Of a stretch of DNA of 64,000 bases, positions 53,321-62,228 are shown piece by piece. Under the pieces are notes generated by a model. It was given only the letters and a program-made list of their open reading frames with translations, was not told the DNA's origin and searched no databases. Both the position numbers and the translations under genes were made by a program. The stretch is from contig DIYI01000018.1 in assembly GCA_002428965.1 (NCBI GenBank), positions 124,001-188,000 on the forward strand, given 5' to 3'. How positions within the stretch are numbered: position 1 is the stretch's first letter; each line of letters opens with the position of its first letter. This DNA is from Jejuia sp. UBA6058. Its GTDB lineage: Bacteria; Bacteroidota; Bacteroidia; Flavobacteriales; Flavobacteriaceae.

Positions 53321-54421
53321 ATGAGAAAGGACAAACTTTATTTTCTTACATTTTTATCTATTGCAATAATTTATAGCGTCATTGCAAGTATGGCATTTCA
53401 CTATTTGGTGAAGGAAAGCACATTGAAACTTTTAGAAACCCACTTGGTATTTAGCAAGAAAGAAGCAAAGTCGTTTTCTACGCTTTTAAGTCAACAATTA
53501 TCTCAAAATATTTCGAAGGATTCGCTACAGCACAATATTCAACAAAGTTTGAATGGCACTGATTTAGACATGGGCTTTTTAAGTATTTATGATTGGTCTG
53601 GAAAAGTGGTGGCGCATCCAGATATAAAAAACGTTGGTCTGTTGGCTAGTCCAAACAACTCCTATGTGTCTTCTGTAAATGATGATTTGACGCCGAATAC
53701 ATTTTATGATTTATTACATAATGAAAGTGATACCATAGCCGCAGAAACTATTGAAAAACAATCTAAAGTTATTGCGCTTAGCTCCATTCAAAACTCTGAT
53801 TGGATATTGGCAGCACATGTAAGAACAGATAATATTCAAAATCAAATAGGCGATTTTAAACAACAATTTCTTGCGGTTTTTCTGGTTATGGGACTTTTTA
53901 TTGTGATATCTGCTGTTGTTATACTTAGAATTTTTGGTAGTTCTTATGAAAAAACACTTGAGCTTAAAAATGAGAAGCTCGAAGATGAAGTGATAAACCT
54001 TTCTAAATTGAATAGTGCCGTTGGAGAGTATCAGCAAAAAGTAAGTGAGGGGAGCACTATAACTGAAACAGAATCTAGCACGTCTAAAAAGCGGCTTTTA
54101 ACTTATGTCAGGAATGAATTGGTTCCAGTTTCCACTGGTGATATATCATATATCTATACTGAAAATGCCATCACCTATGTGATATGTAGAGATAAAAAAC
54201 GTTCTACTTCCAATTTAAGTTTAGATGAATTATCTACGCAATTGGATGAATCTGTGTTCTTTAGAGCAAACAGGCAATTTATCATTTCCATCGCCAGTAT
54301 TGAGAAAATTGTGAAGTATGGGAATAATCAACTTAAGATTTTAGTGACGCCCGATTCTGAAGCTAGTATCATTATTAGTAAAAATAAAGCTGCTCAGTTT
54401 AAACAGTGGTTGAATATTTAA
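53321..54421 (+). CDS. Membrane sensor fused to a LytTR DNA-binding domain
   Basis: A 366-residue one-component regulator. Helix 1 (residues about 7-26), an extracytoplasmic sensor region of about 155 residues that looks like a single Cache/dCache-type domain (LSIYDWSGKVVAHPDIKNVG), helix 2 (about 187-207), a short coiled coil, and a LytTR domain (residues about 265-366: ISYIYTENAITYVICRDKKR, FFRANRQFIISIASIEKI). There is no receiver or kinase. It is divergent from the cytochrome c/YceI block. ATG at 53321 is preferred over TTG at 53315. Confidence 0.83.
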   Translation: MRKDKLYFLTFLSIAIIYSVIASMAFHYLVKESTLKLLETHLVFSKKEAKSFSTLLSQQLSQNISKDSLQHNIQQSLNGTDLDMGFLSIYDWSGKVVAHPDIKNVGLLASPNNSYVSSVNDDLTPNTFYDLLHNESDTIAAETIEKQSKVIALSSIQNSDWILAAHVRTDNIQNQIGDFKQQFLAVFLVMGLFIVISAVVILRIFGSSYEKTLELKNEKLEDEVINLSKLNSAVGEYQQKVSEGSTITETESSTSKKRLLTYVRNELVPVSTGDISYIYTENAITYVICRDKKRSTSNLSLDELSTQLDESVFFRANRQFIISIASIEKIVKYGNNQLKILVTPDSEASIIISKNKAAQFKQWLNI

Positions 54422-54518
54422 AAAAGGGTTTTATTAAATACCCTTCATTAAACAAGTTTAAACGAAAGTGTATTACTACCATTATAGTTAAGGTTTTTTT
54501 TAAAGATAAATTCCATAA

Positions 54519-54546
54519 GAAAGGGTTACAGAATTGCAACCCTTTC
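54519..54546. terminator. Hairpin between LytTR gene and TonB receptor gene
   Basis: Perfect 9-base inverted repeat GAAAGGGTT / AACCCTTTC with a 10-base loop, between convergent genes and 22 bases beyond the TonB receptor stop. U residues on either side are few; a two-way terminator is the likeliest role. Confidence 0.55.
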
Positions 54547-54567
54547 AAAATTAATTGTTGTCAATTT

Positions 54568-56802
54568 TTAAAATCTTACTGATACTTTTCCCCGCAAGAA
54601 AAAGGGAACGCCTGGTGTAAAATGAATTTCTTCTACAGAGTCTACTTCATTAAAAAGTCTACTTTCAGTAGCAAACTGTGTTTCGTTCCAATCTACATCA
54701 AAAAGGTTTTCAACAATCAATCCAAAAGTCCAATTATCATAATTGTAATTCAAATTTAAATCTGTTACAAAATAACCTTCAGCTACAATAGAATTATCCT
54801 CGTTTGCAGGACGATCTTTTATATAACGATAATTAATCCCACCAGAAAACTTTCCTAAGTTATTAACCGTAAAACTACCTGCAGATGTTAAATCTGGAGC
54901 AAGAGGTATAAAATCTAGTCCATCTGGTTCTTCTGTGCTTCTGGCTACCGTATAATTAATATCAGTGTTAAAATATAACCAATCTGCGATTTCATATCGT
55001 AAACCAAAGTCTATACCATATCTAGCTGTTTCACCACTAGGTTCTACAATAGCTGCATCTCCTACATACACAAACTCTTGCTGTAAAAATAAGGACCATA
55101 GTGAGGCGTTTAAAACTAACTTATCCGACGGTTTTAAAACGGTCCCTAAATCTGTGCTAAACGCAGTAGGTAATATCCTTTCCCCACTATTGGCTACCAC
55201 AACTCTTGTGTCATTAGAATGAAATCCTAATCCAGTTTTAAGGAAAAGCTGAGTTTTTGGTGAAGCTGCATAAATGAAGTTCATTTTTGGGCTTAACAAT
55301 ATTTTATTTTCACTTTTACTATCATAAGTAACCGATAGTAAATCTTCATAATCATATCTAAAATAATCTAAACGCAAACCTGGGTTTAAAGTCCATTTAT
55401 TAACTTTATAAGTGAGGTCTGCAAATGAAAATGCATTAACCTCATCTACATTACCATAAGCCAATCTCTCTAACAATTCTTGCCTGTTCTTTGTACGAGA
55501 CAATTGATTATCAGTAACATCATCATATCGAAATCCTACTCCAACACGATACTTCAATTGTTTATCATGATCCTCTAAATGAAATGACTTTTCATAGACA
55601 CTTTTTGCGCCAATAATTGTTCTATCTTCAAACTGACGGATTTGGTCTGCATTAATAGGATCGTCTAAAAAGAATGTAAAGTTCGAAAACAATTCAAAGT
55701 CATAATTTGAAACGTAGGCTGAAGATGTTAAGCTAGAATGTTCATCAAAGTATTTAATATGATTCATCCAAATATTGGTTCTACTTGTATTTCCGCCTTC
55801 GGTATCATCAATCGCTCCAAATCTACCTATTAAACCCTGATCTACAGCTCGTTGTGGTATCTGACCTGAAGCATCCCATTTGCTTTGAAAATGAGAAATA
55901 GACAAGTTAAATTCCTGGTCTTTATAATTATTATAATTATAACGCCCCATAATGTTTAAACGATTAAAATTTTGTGGAGAATCAAATACGCCATCTGTTA
56001 AGTTTAATTCACTAGCAACGTATGCATTACTGTTTTTTCCATCCCAAATTTTTAGCATACTCATAGCCCGAACGGTATTAAATTGACCAGCCTCAACAGA
56101 AATTAAATTCTTGTCAATTTTCTTTTTAGTAGAAATATCTACATAGCCTGCGGTGTTAAAATTACCTTTGTCTGCATAATAAGAACCTTTTCCAAAATCT
56201 AAATTCTCTATAGTTTCAGGGATAATAAAGTGCATATCCGCATATCCTTGACCATGAGCATGAGATACCATATTTACGGGTATTCCATCAACTTCAATAG
56301 CAATATCCGTTCCATGATCTATATCAAATCCTCTTAAGAAGATTTGTTCTGCTTTACCCCCTCCTGCATGTTGACCTATAAATAATCCAGGTATCTTTCT
56401 TAAGATCTCTTGTGAAGATTTTACTGGACTTGTTTTTAAATCAACATTAACAAAATTACTTAGTACATTTACTTTTGAAACAACTAAGACTTGTTCTAAA
56501 GATGCAGGTGATATTTTCATAATTACCTGAATGGAAGCACCTATATGGGACTCAACAATTGTGAGTTCATAAATTTCATAACCTAGTTGATAAAAATAAA
56601 TAATATCGCCTACTGATATATCATCAATTTCAAAATAACCAGAGACATTGGTATAGGTATAAGCACCCGTAGTTTTATTGTAGACGCCAACTCCTTGTAC
56701 GGGCTTTTCATTGTCTTCGGAAATTACCGTTCCTTTTAATTCATGTGCGTAAGTTATAGATATACCAAAAAGGCATATCAATCCTACTATTATGTTTTTC
56801 AT
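54568..56802 (-). CDS. TonB-dependent outer-membrane receptor, likely for metal uptake
   Basis: A 744-residue receptor. Signal peptide (residues 1-19), a carboxypeptidase-regulatory-like domain (GTVISEDNEKPVQGVGVY), then a plug with the phrases RKIPGLFIGQHAGGGKAEQ, FLRGFDIDHGTDIAIEVDGIPVNM and VSHAHGQGYAD, and a barrel ending in an aromatic strand FLRGKVSVRF. The HAHGQG plug motif is, as I recall, typical of receptors found next to COG0523 and metal ABC transporters. ATG at 56802 is used; 56817 is an alternative. Last gene of the metal block. Confidence 0.82.
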   Translation of the reverse strand: MKNIIVGLICLFGISITYAHELKGTVISEDNEKPVQGVGVYNKTTGAYTYTNVSGYFEIDDISVGDIIYFYQLGYEIYELTIVESHIGASIQVIMKISPASLEQVLVVSKVNVLSNFVNVDLKTSPVKSSQEILRKIPGLFIGQHAGGGKAEQIFLRGFDIDHGTDIAIEVDGIPVNMVSHAHGQGYADMHFIIPETIENLDFGKGSYYADKGNFNTAGYVDISTKKKIDKNLISVEAGQFNTVRAMSMLKIWDGKNSNAYVASELNLTDGVFDSPQNFNRLNIMGRYNYNNYKDQEFNLSISHFQSKWDASGQIPQRAVDQGLIGRFGAIDDTEGGNTSRTNIWMNHIKYFDEHSSLTSSAYVSNYDFELFSNFTFFLDDPINADQIRQFEDRTIIGAKSVYEKSFHLEDHDKQLKYRVGVGFRYDDVTDNQLSRTKNRQELLERLAYGNVDEVNAFSFADLTYKVNKWTLNPGLRLDYFRYDYEDLLSVTYDSKSENKILLSPKMNFIYAASPKTQLFLKTGLGFHSNDTRVVVANSGERILPTAFSTDLGTVLKPSDKLVLNASLWSLFLQQEFVYVGDAAIVEPSGETARYGIDFGLRYEIADWLYFNTDINYTVARSTEEPDGLDFIPLAPDLTSAGSFTVNNLGKFSGGINYRYIKDRPANEDNSIVAEGYFVTDLNLNYNYDNWTFGLIVENLFDVDWNETQFATESRLFNEVDSVEEIHFTPGVPFFLRGKVSVRF

Positions 56803-56815
56803 AATGTTTAATTTC

Positions 56816-56853
56816 ATCCAGAAAAGAATATTTCTTTATTATATCTTCTGGAT
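56816..56853. promoter_or_regulatory. Inverted repeat at the TonB receptor start
   Basis: ATCCAGAA (56816-56823) and TTCTGGAT (56846-56853), perfect 8-base arms with a 22-base spacer, spanning the region just before and at the receptor's start codon. Could be an operator or a leader hairpin. Confidence 0.35.
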
Positions 56854-56946
56854 AATTAATAAATAAAAAAGAGATTTAGTGATGATGAAAAATGCGAATA
56901 ACGCGCCTTTCATTAATCACGAATAATGAAATTAAGAGTAGAATTC

Positions 56947-57381
56947 TTATTGCGGAGGATGATCGATTAGTTTTAAAAAGCCATCTCTAATATTTTTGTT
57001 TACAGAACTAAATTCTTTATCTATTAAAGATTCTTCATAAAACAATGGTTTGACAAAAGTTATTCTATTGCCAATGTGTTTATCGACTTTTTGTTTTGTA
57101 GTTGAAGGCATATCATGATCATGCTCCACTGACCCCTCCATTAAATCCACCAACATATTCAGTAACTTGTGATCATGTAATTCGTGTTCTGAAAATTCAA
57201 AATCATGCTCAAAATGAAAATGTTCGTCACTATGCAGATGTGAATGCCCAAAATTGCTACTGGTGGTTTCTAACAAGTGTACAAATGAATGTAAAATATC
57301 CCCTATTTCATGTGATAAAGGTTGCAATAAATACAAAACCGATAAAGAAATAATACTAGTTTTAGAAAGGAATGATTTCAA
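56947..57381 (-). CDS. His-rich exported protein
   Basis: A 144-residue protein with a signal peptide (residues 1-20 or slightly longer). It has 16 His, many in the cluster FGHSHLHSDEHFHFEHDFEF and the stretch ELHDHKLL, all interleaved with Asp/Glu. The family is not recognised. The pattern suggests a periplasmic or surface metal buffer or chaperone. Its gene lies between the MogA-like gene and the TonB receptor gene in the metal block. Confidence 0.72.
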   Translation of the reverse strand: MKSFLSKTSIISLSVLYLLQPLSHEIGDILHSFVHLLETTSSNFGHSHLHSDEHFHFEHDFEFSEHELHDHKLLNMLVDLMEGSVEHDHDMPSTTKQKVDKHIGNRITFVKPLFYEESLIDKEFSSVNKNIRDGFLKLIDHPPQ

Positions 57382-57434
57382 ATTATTGCATTTTATCTTG
57401 TAAAAACTTCAGCTATTGCAAAGTTAAAAATGTC

Positions 57435-57968
57435 TTATTTTTTCTTAGGTCTAAATGGTTTAATTACATCTTCATTGCACTCTAAAAAAGGGCCATTCAT
57501 TAGATCTATACAATATGGAACCGCGGGAAAAACAGCGTCCAAGCATTCTCTTATTGACTTTGGTTTTCCTGGTAGGTTTATAATTAAACTACTTCCTCTT
57601 AAACCTGCCGTCTGTCTCGATAAAATAGCCGTAGGAACATATTTTAAAGATTCCATTCTCATTAATTCTCCAAACCCAGGCATCATTCTATCACATACAG
57701 CTTCAGTCGCTTCGGGTGTAACATCTCTTTTAGCAGGCCCTGTACCTCCAGTTGTAACTACTAGACAACAATCTTGGTCATCAACCATTTCAATAATTGT
57801 ACTTTCAATTATCTTCTGTTCATCAGGAACTATTTTATAGACTTCATGCCATTCAGATATCAAATAATCATTCAAAGAATCTATAATGGCTTTTCCGCTA
57901 ATATCTTCATAAATACCAGCGCTAGCACGATCACTCACGGCAATGATTCCTATTTTGGCATTTGACAT
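57435..57968 (-). CDS. MogA/MoaB-like molybdopterin adenylyltransferase family protein
   Basis: A 177-residue protein of the MogA/MoaB fold: IGIIAVSDRASAG at the start, VTTGGTGPAKRDVTPEAT, the GFGELMRMESLKYVPTAILSRQTAGLRG segment and NLPGKPKSIRECLDAVFPAVPY. MogA activates molybdopterin with AMP before metal insertion. No other molybdenum-cofactor gene is in the window and the gene sits inside the metal block, so a role linked to metal starvation or metal cofactors is suggested only by position. Confidence 0.85.
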   Translation of the reverse strand: MSNAKIGIIAVSDRASAGIYEDISGKAIIDSLNDYLISEWHEVYKIVPDEQKIIESTIIEMVDDQDCCLVVTTGGTGPAKRDVTPEATEAVCDRMMPGFGELMRMESLKYVPTAILSRQTAGLRGSSLIINLPGKPKSIRECLDAVFPAVPYCIDLMNGPFLECNEDVIKPFRPKKK

Positions 57969-58057
57969 ATTGACTATTTAAGCAGTTTAGTTATAAAAGT
58001 GACCAAATATTGAATATTTAAACAATTGTACGCAACCTTAAGATAAAGGATAATAAA

Positions 58058-58072
58058 GCACCATAAGTTGCA
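58058..58072. promoter_or_regulatory. Possible degenerate copy of the palindromic operator
   Basis: The plus strand carries TAAGTTGCA, identical to one half of the palindrome at 63955-63969, 90 bases upstream of the MogA-like gene. The other half (GCACC) matches poorly. Weak. Confidence 0.22.
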
Positions 58073-58082
58073 TAAACTCTTT

Positions 58083-58523
58083 CTAATTGATTAATTCTCC
58101 TTTGGTTTCCGTAAAGATATAGTTGAAATGCTTTACATCCTCAGCATTTAGTTTAAACTTACCAGTAACAGTAACAATATCATCAGTTTTAAACTTTGGT
58201 TCAGATTCAAATTGAAGTTCTATAGCTGTTTCTGGACCTCCAACACCACAAAAAAAACAAGCCGACATTGGCCCCTTGGATAATATATAAAATTGCCTTT
58301 TAGGATCGATACTTAAAAAATAACCTGTTATAGTTAACTCTTTTCCTTCTAAAGCTTTAATAGATTCCGAAAAACTTGGATGTAAAAAAACAGCATCGTA
58401 TTCCTCAAAATACTTATCCTTAAACGTTACATGAGATAAATCTTTCCAAGTTATATCCTTTTGGGCAAAACAGGTTATACTGAAAAAAAGAAAAAATGGC
58501 AGCAAGATTTTATTTTTCATCAC
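58083..58523 (-). CDS. DUF3299-like exported protein with CxxC motif
   Basis: A 146-residue protein with a signal peptide (FFSITCFAQ). It has the look of a small OB-fold domain (ELTITGYFLSIDPKRQFYILSKGP) with CFFCG near residue 90 and DIVTVTGKFKLN. Such proteins, related to DUF3299, accompany MacB-like permease/ATPase pairs in metal-responsive loci, as in Pseudomonas aeruginosa PA4063-PA4066 as I recall. It overlaps the permease gene by 14 bases, which suggests coupled translation. Could shuttle metal through the Cys pair. Confidence 0.68.
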   Translation of the reverse strand: MMKNKILLPFFLFFSITCFAQKDITWKDLSHVTFKDKYFEEYDAVFLHPSFSESIKALEGKELTITGYFLSIDPKRQFYILSKGPMSACFFCGVGGPETAIELQFESEPKFKTDDIVTVTGKFKLNAEDVKHFNYIFTETKGELIN

Positions 58524-59991
58524 TTAATATTTCTGAAACTTTCATTTTCATAATCGGATATACCGCAACACCAATTGAAACTGCAATAATCAAGAACACA
58601 AGTATTCCTATGCTCAATATATCTTTAAATGGCAATTGTTTAAGTGTGCTTTCATAGGGCATTACTTTTGCAAATTTAAGCATTAAAGGCAAAACTAGTT
58701 TCACCAAAGTAAGTCCAATTATAAATGCGACGCATATTACCACAAAACCTTCATAAGCAACCATGCGTATCAACTGGAATTGAGTTGCTCCGTAAGTGCG
58801 CATAAGTGCCAAATCGAAGGCACGCTCTTTTACCATTTTGTACAAACTGATAAATATGGTAAGCCCAGATATTAATAAAATTAAATAGGCAATCCAAGTG
58901 ATGGTCTTTAAACCAATACCCATATAGTTATATAACTTATCTAATTCATACTTAGGTAAAGCTGCTTGCATATTGGTATCCTCATTGATTGATCTAGGTA
59001 ATGTTAACAAACCGGTAGGATTTCTAAATGACACTAATAAAGAGGTGATCATTTTATCTTCATCATGTTCGGCATGCTCATGCTCTTCATGATGATGTCC
59101 TTCATATTCATGTTTATCATTATCAATGTGTTTTTCATGATTATCACCTTTATGATCATTATGTTCATGTTCGTTTGATTCATGATCTTGATCTCCATGA
59201 GTATGGTTTTCATCTTCTTCATTAATAAACGAATGGTTATCATGATCTTCATGATCTAAATGTTTATCGTGATTATGCTCTTCATGCTCATCATGGGCGT
59301 GTTCATTATGGGCATCTTGTTTTTCGTGATGTTCATTATGATCAGTAGCGGCATGCGATTCATGATCATGACCTTCATGGTCGTGAACATCCCAAATACT
59401 TTGTAAATCTGAAATAATTAACCTATCAATTATCTTTTCAGTAGATTCAAGAATACCAACAACCGTAAATTTTTCATCATGTACATCAAAATCGTTATCT
59501 ATTAGCCCATGCGAACTTAAAAAGGTGTCTCCAACCTCAAGGCTCGTAGCATTGGCAACTGCAAATCCAATAACAACTTCATAGGGTTTCTCAACATCTC
59601 TTCCACTTTCTAAATTGGCATTATACAAATGCACAAATTCTCCAGTGGTTCCTACTATTCTAAATCCTTTATAATTATCACCATATGAAATAGGAACTGT
59701 AGTCTCAATAAGTGGATTTTTGGTTATTTTTTTAGCTTCATCATAAGAAATATTTCCCGTTGGATTATCAATATGTAATATGGAAGCCAGTACTAGCTGT
59801 AAAGGACTTCCTTTTGCACCAATTACCAAATCTATGTCTCCTAAATTGTTCTCCATTTGGTATTCAAAAGACGATTTTATTTGCTGTACCCCTAGTAATA
59901 ATAAAATGCTTAGTGAAAGTGCAAAAACACTTAAAAAGGTATACAAAGGCTTAGATTTTAGATTCTTCCAACTTATCTTCCAAACATTCAT
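58510..59991 (-). CDS. MacB/FtsX-type ABC permease with a His-rich periplasmic insert
   Basis: A 493-residue inner-membrane protein. Helix 1 (about residues 16-38), a periplasmic MacB core domain, then three helices near residues 362-384, 415-440 and 463-485. Residues 202-312 are an insert of 111 residues with 33 His and many Asp/Glu/Asn, without repeat units of fixed length. The insert sits in the periplasmic domain, where it could bind zinc or similar ions. It overlaps the ATPase gene by 4 bases. Most MacB permeases are not importers, so transport direction is unknown. Confidence 0.83.
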   Translation of the reverse strand: MNVWKISWKNLKSKPLYTFLSVFALSLSILLLLGVQQIKSSFEYQMENNLGDIDLVIGAKGSPLQLVLASILHIDNPTGNISYDEAKKITKNPLIETTVPISYGDNYKGFRIVGTTGEFVHLYNANLESGRDVEKPYEVVIGFAVANATSLEVGDTFLSSHGLIDNDFDVHDEKFTVVGILESTEKIIDRLIISDLQSIWDVHDHEGHDHESHAATDHNEHHEKQDAHNEHAHDEHEEHNHDKHLDHEDHDNHSFINEEDENHTHGDQDHESNEHEHNDHKGDNHEKHIDNDKHEYEGHHHEEHEHAEHDEDKMITSLLVSFRNPTGLLTLPRSINEDTNMQAALPKYELDKLYNYMGIGLKTITWIAYLILLISGLTIFISLYKMVKERAFDLALMRTYGATQFQLIRMVAYEGFVVICVAFIIGLTLVKLVLPLMLKFAKVMPYESTLKQLPFKDILSIGILVFLIIAVSIGVAVYPIMKMKVSEILSDEK

Positions 59992-60617
59992 AACTCAACT
60001 GTATTTTTAAAATGGTCCTTAACTCTAGAATCATGAGTAATTACTAATAAATTGGCATTATTCTGTTTTGCTTGTTTTTTTAGTAAATCAATAACATTAA
60101 AACAGTTTTCATCATCCAAACTTGACGTGGGTTCGTCTGCTAAAATCACTTTAGGCTGATGTATAACAGCCATTGCTATACTGAAGCGCTGTAACTGGCC
60201 CTCACTAAGCGTATTAATTTTGCTATGCTTGTGCGAACTTAGGTCTAGTTCTACCAAAAGTTCATCAATTTTTGAATCGTTGAAACTTTTTTTACTAAAA
60301 TAAAGACGTGCCTTCAAGTTCTCAAAAACACTTAGGGATTGTATGGCATGCTTTTTTTGAAAGACTAAACCAATGTTTTCTCCCCTAAAAGTATCTAACC
60401 TTGATTGTGACAACGCGCTTATATTTACTTCATCAATTAACACTTTGCCACTTGAAGGAGAAATCAAACCAGCTAAAAGGTGTAAAAACGTAGTTTTTCC
60501 AATTCCGGATTTACCTAAAATAAGTAAATCTTCGTTAGTCTTTAAACTAATGTTGGGAAACGAGAACATATGTTCGCCTCCTTTATACTGAAATTTAAGG
60601 TGTTCTATTTGAATCAT
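59988..60617 (-). CDS. ABC transporter ATP-binding protein, MacB/LolD type
   Basis: A 209-residue ATPase. Walker A GKSGIGKTTFLH, Q-loop near VFQKKHAIQ, signature LSEGQLQRFSIA (one residue away from the usual LSGGQ), Walker B KVILADEPTSSLDD and H-loop VITHDSRV. Partner of the next gene's permease, with which it overlaps. The pair belongs to the MacB/LolCDE branch, which moves substrates at the periplasmic side of the membrane by mechanical work. Confidence 0.9.
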   Translation of the reverse strand: MIQIEHLKFQYKGGEHMFSFPNISLKTNEDLLILGKSGIGKTTFLHLLAGLISPSSGKVLIDEVNISALSQSRLDTFRGENIGLVFQKKHAIQSLSVFENLKARLYFSKKSFNDSKIDELLVELDLSSHKHSKINTLSEGQLQRFSIAMAVIHQPKVILADEPTSSLDDENCFNVIDLLKKQAKQNNANLLVITHDSRVKDHFKNTVEL

Positions 60618-60673
60618 TTTCTTGCTTATATAACGTAATAAACTAAGGTTGAAACTTTATCTTTCATATTTTA

Positions 60674-60982
60674 CTATTTACAAGGTATTTGTTCTGTCAA
60701 CTTTTCAACAGTTGCATTAAGAACTTCAGGCGAGGTGGTTTCTGGGGAGTAAACGATGGAAACTTCTTTGGTGTTCAAATTTAAAATAGATTGACTTACA
60801 CCCTCCGTTTTATTCAGGACTCCTTCTATAATACCTTGACATTTATAACATCTAGCTTTTGGTGTATTTATAACCAAAACCTCCTTGTCTTCTCCTTTTA
60901 CTAGTACTCTTTTTTCTTCTTTAATTTGATTACATGAAAGTGACGAAACCAATACCAATGTTAGTAAAACTACTTTTTTCAT
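60674..60982 (-). CDS. HMA-domain lipoprotein
   Basis: A 102-residue lipoprotein (signal and Cys in SSLSCNQ). A heavy-metal-associated domain with CxxC in KARCYKCQG, VSQSILNLNTKEVSIVYS and a second pair-like Cys at the C-terminus (IPCK). Exported and membrane-anchored, so it would handle metal in the periplasm. Gene is 28 bases after the COG0523 GTPase gene. Confidence 0.8.
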   Translation of the reverse strand: MKKVVLLTLVLVSSLSCNQIKEEKRVLVKGEDKEVLVINTPKARCYKCQGIIEGVLNKTEGVSQSILNLNTKEVSIVYSPETTSPEVLNATVEKLTEQIPCK

Positions 60983-61010
60983 ATTTATCTAATTAGGGAC
61001 TTTTTGAATT

Positions 61011-62216
61011 TTACGCATAAACCTGTATTGGCCATTTATCCTCTTGAGGGAATTCGCCTTTCTCCCAAAGTTTTGCCTCTAAATCTGTAAGCAAGCAATC
61101 GTTTAATCTTGCTATCATTTTTTCTTTTTGAATATACTGTCCAATAAAAACCAGTTCAATCTTTCTATCTCCAAATTTTACATCCCAGTTAGCTTCTATT
61201 TGTTTTTGATTTTCAACAAATGCCGAATAATATACTCTTTCTGAATAAGGCATTGAAGCCCACCATACACCAGCATTATCTGCTTTACAGGAACCACCAG
61301 CTGAACTCCATATAAGAGCTTGATTAGAGCGCGACGCCAACCAAAATAAGCCTTTACTCCGTATGATATTTTGTGGAAACTCCTGATTCAAATAATCTAA
61401 GAAACGCTCTGGGTGAAATGGTTTTTTACTTCTAAAAACAAAGGAACCAATACCATATTCTTCGGTTTCAGGAACGTGTTCGTTTTCTAATTCCTTTATC
61501 CACCCTGCTGAGGCTTCTGCTTTTGCATAATCAAATAGACCTGTATTAATCACATCACTTAGAGCTACTTTTGAATGCGAAGTCATTATAATTTCGGCAT
61601 CGGCATTTAAAGATTTTATGATGGCTTTTAGCTCTTCCAAATCACCTTCCTTAACAAGGTCTGCTTTATTGATAATGATAACGTTTGCAAATTCTACTTG
61701 GTCCGTTAACAAATTTACGATGGTTCTATCATCGCCTTCTATATTGGTAAGTTCTCGACTTGCCAAATAATCTGGCGAAGAAAAGTCTTTTATAAAATTG
61801 AACGCATCCACTACCGTAACCATGGTATCTACATAACTAAAGCGACTTAAGTCTATGTTACCATCTTCACTTTCAAAACTAAAGGTTTGTGCAACGGGAA
61901 TAGGTTCACTGATACCAGTACTTTCAATTAATAAATAATCAAATTTATTTTGGGACGCCAACTTTTCAACCTCTACCATAAGGTCTTTACGAAGTGTACA
62001 ACAGATACAACCGTTACTCATCTCTACCAATTTCTCTTCTGTTCGTGATAGAGTATTTTCATTTTCAATAAATTGCGCATCAATGTTAACCTCGCTCATA
62101 TCATTAACAATAACAGCAACTTTTAGACCTTCTTTGTTGTGAAGCACATGATTTAGCAAGGTGGTTTTTCCAGCCCCAAGAAAACCACTTAATACGGTTA
62201 CGGGTAATTTTTTCAT
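61011..62216 (-). CDS. COG0523 (CobW-like) GTPase, putative zinc chaperone
   Basis: A 401-residue G3E-family GTPase. Walker A GFLGAGKTTLLNHVL, the metal-binding CxCC in NGCICCTL near residue 73, Walker B-like LLIESTGISEP, NKAD for guanine specificity, and a CobW C-terminal domain from about residue 260. The CxCC motif binds zinc in studied members (ZNG1/ZigA/YeiR), which deliver zinc to enzymes under zinc limitation. Gene is 12 bases after the PhoX gene. Length is typical. Confidence 0.92.
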   Translation of the reverse strand: MKKLPVTVLSGFLGAGKTTLLNHVLHNKEGLKVAVIVNDMSEVNIDAQFIENENTLSRTEEKLVEMSNGCICCTLRKDLMVEVEKLASQNKFDYLLIESTGISEPIPVAQTFSFESEDGNIDLSRFSYVDTMVTVVDAFNFIKDFSSPDYLASRELTNIEGDDRTIVNLLTDQVEFANVIIINKADLVKEGDLEELKAIIKSLNADAEIIMTSHSKVALSDVINTGLFDYAKAEASAGWIKELENEHVPETEEYGIGSFVFRSKKPFHPERFLDYLNQEFPQNIIRSKGLFWLASRSNQALIWSSAGGSCKADNAGVWWASMPYSERVYYSAFVENQKQIEANWDVKFGDRKIELVFIGQYIQKEKMIARLNDCLLTDLEAKLWEKGEFPQEDKWPIQVYA

Positions 62217-62228
62217 TTTTATAAAGTA

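Noticed and set aside
57321..57335. 15-base match (GTTGCAATAAATACA) with the right flank of the palindrome at 63955-63969
   Set aside because: It lies within the signal-peptide codons of the His-rich protein and not near a promoter; matches of this length are expected by chance in a window this size.
59049..59388. Repetitive-looking DNA that could suggest a CRISPR or tandem repeat, and an alternative reading frame rich in Ile and Met
   Set aside because: It is the coding sequence of the His-rich permease insert; triplet bias explains the pattern, unit length is not constant, and the overlapping frame is only a by-product.
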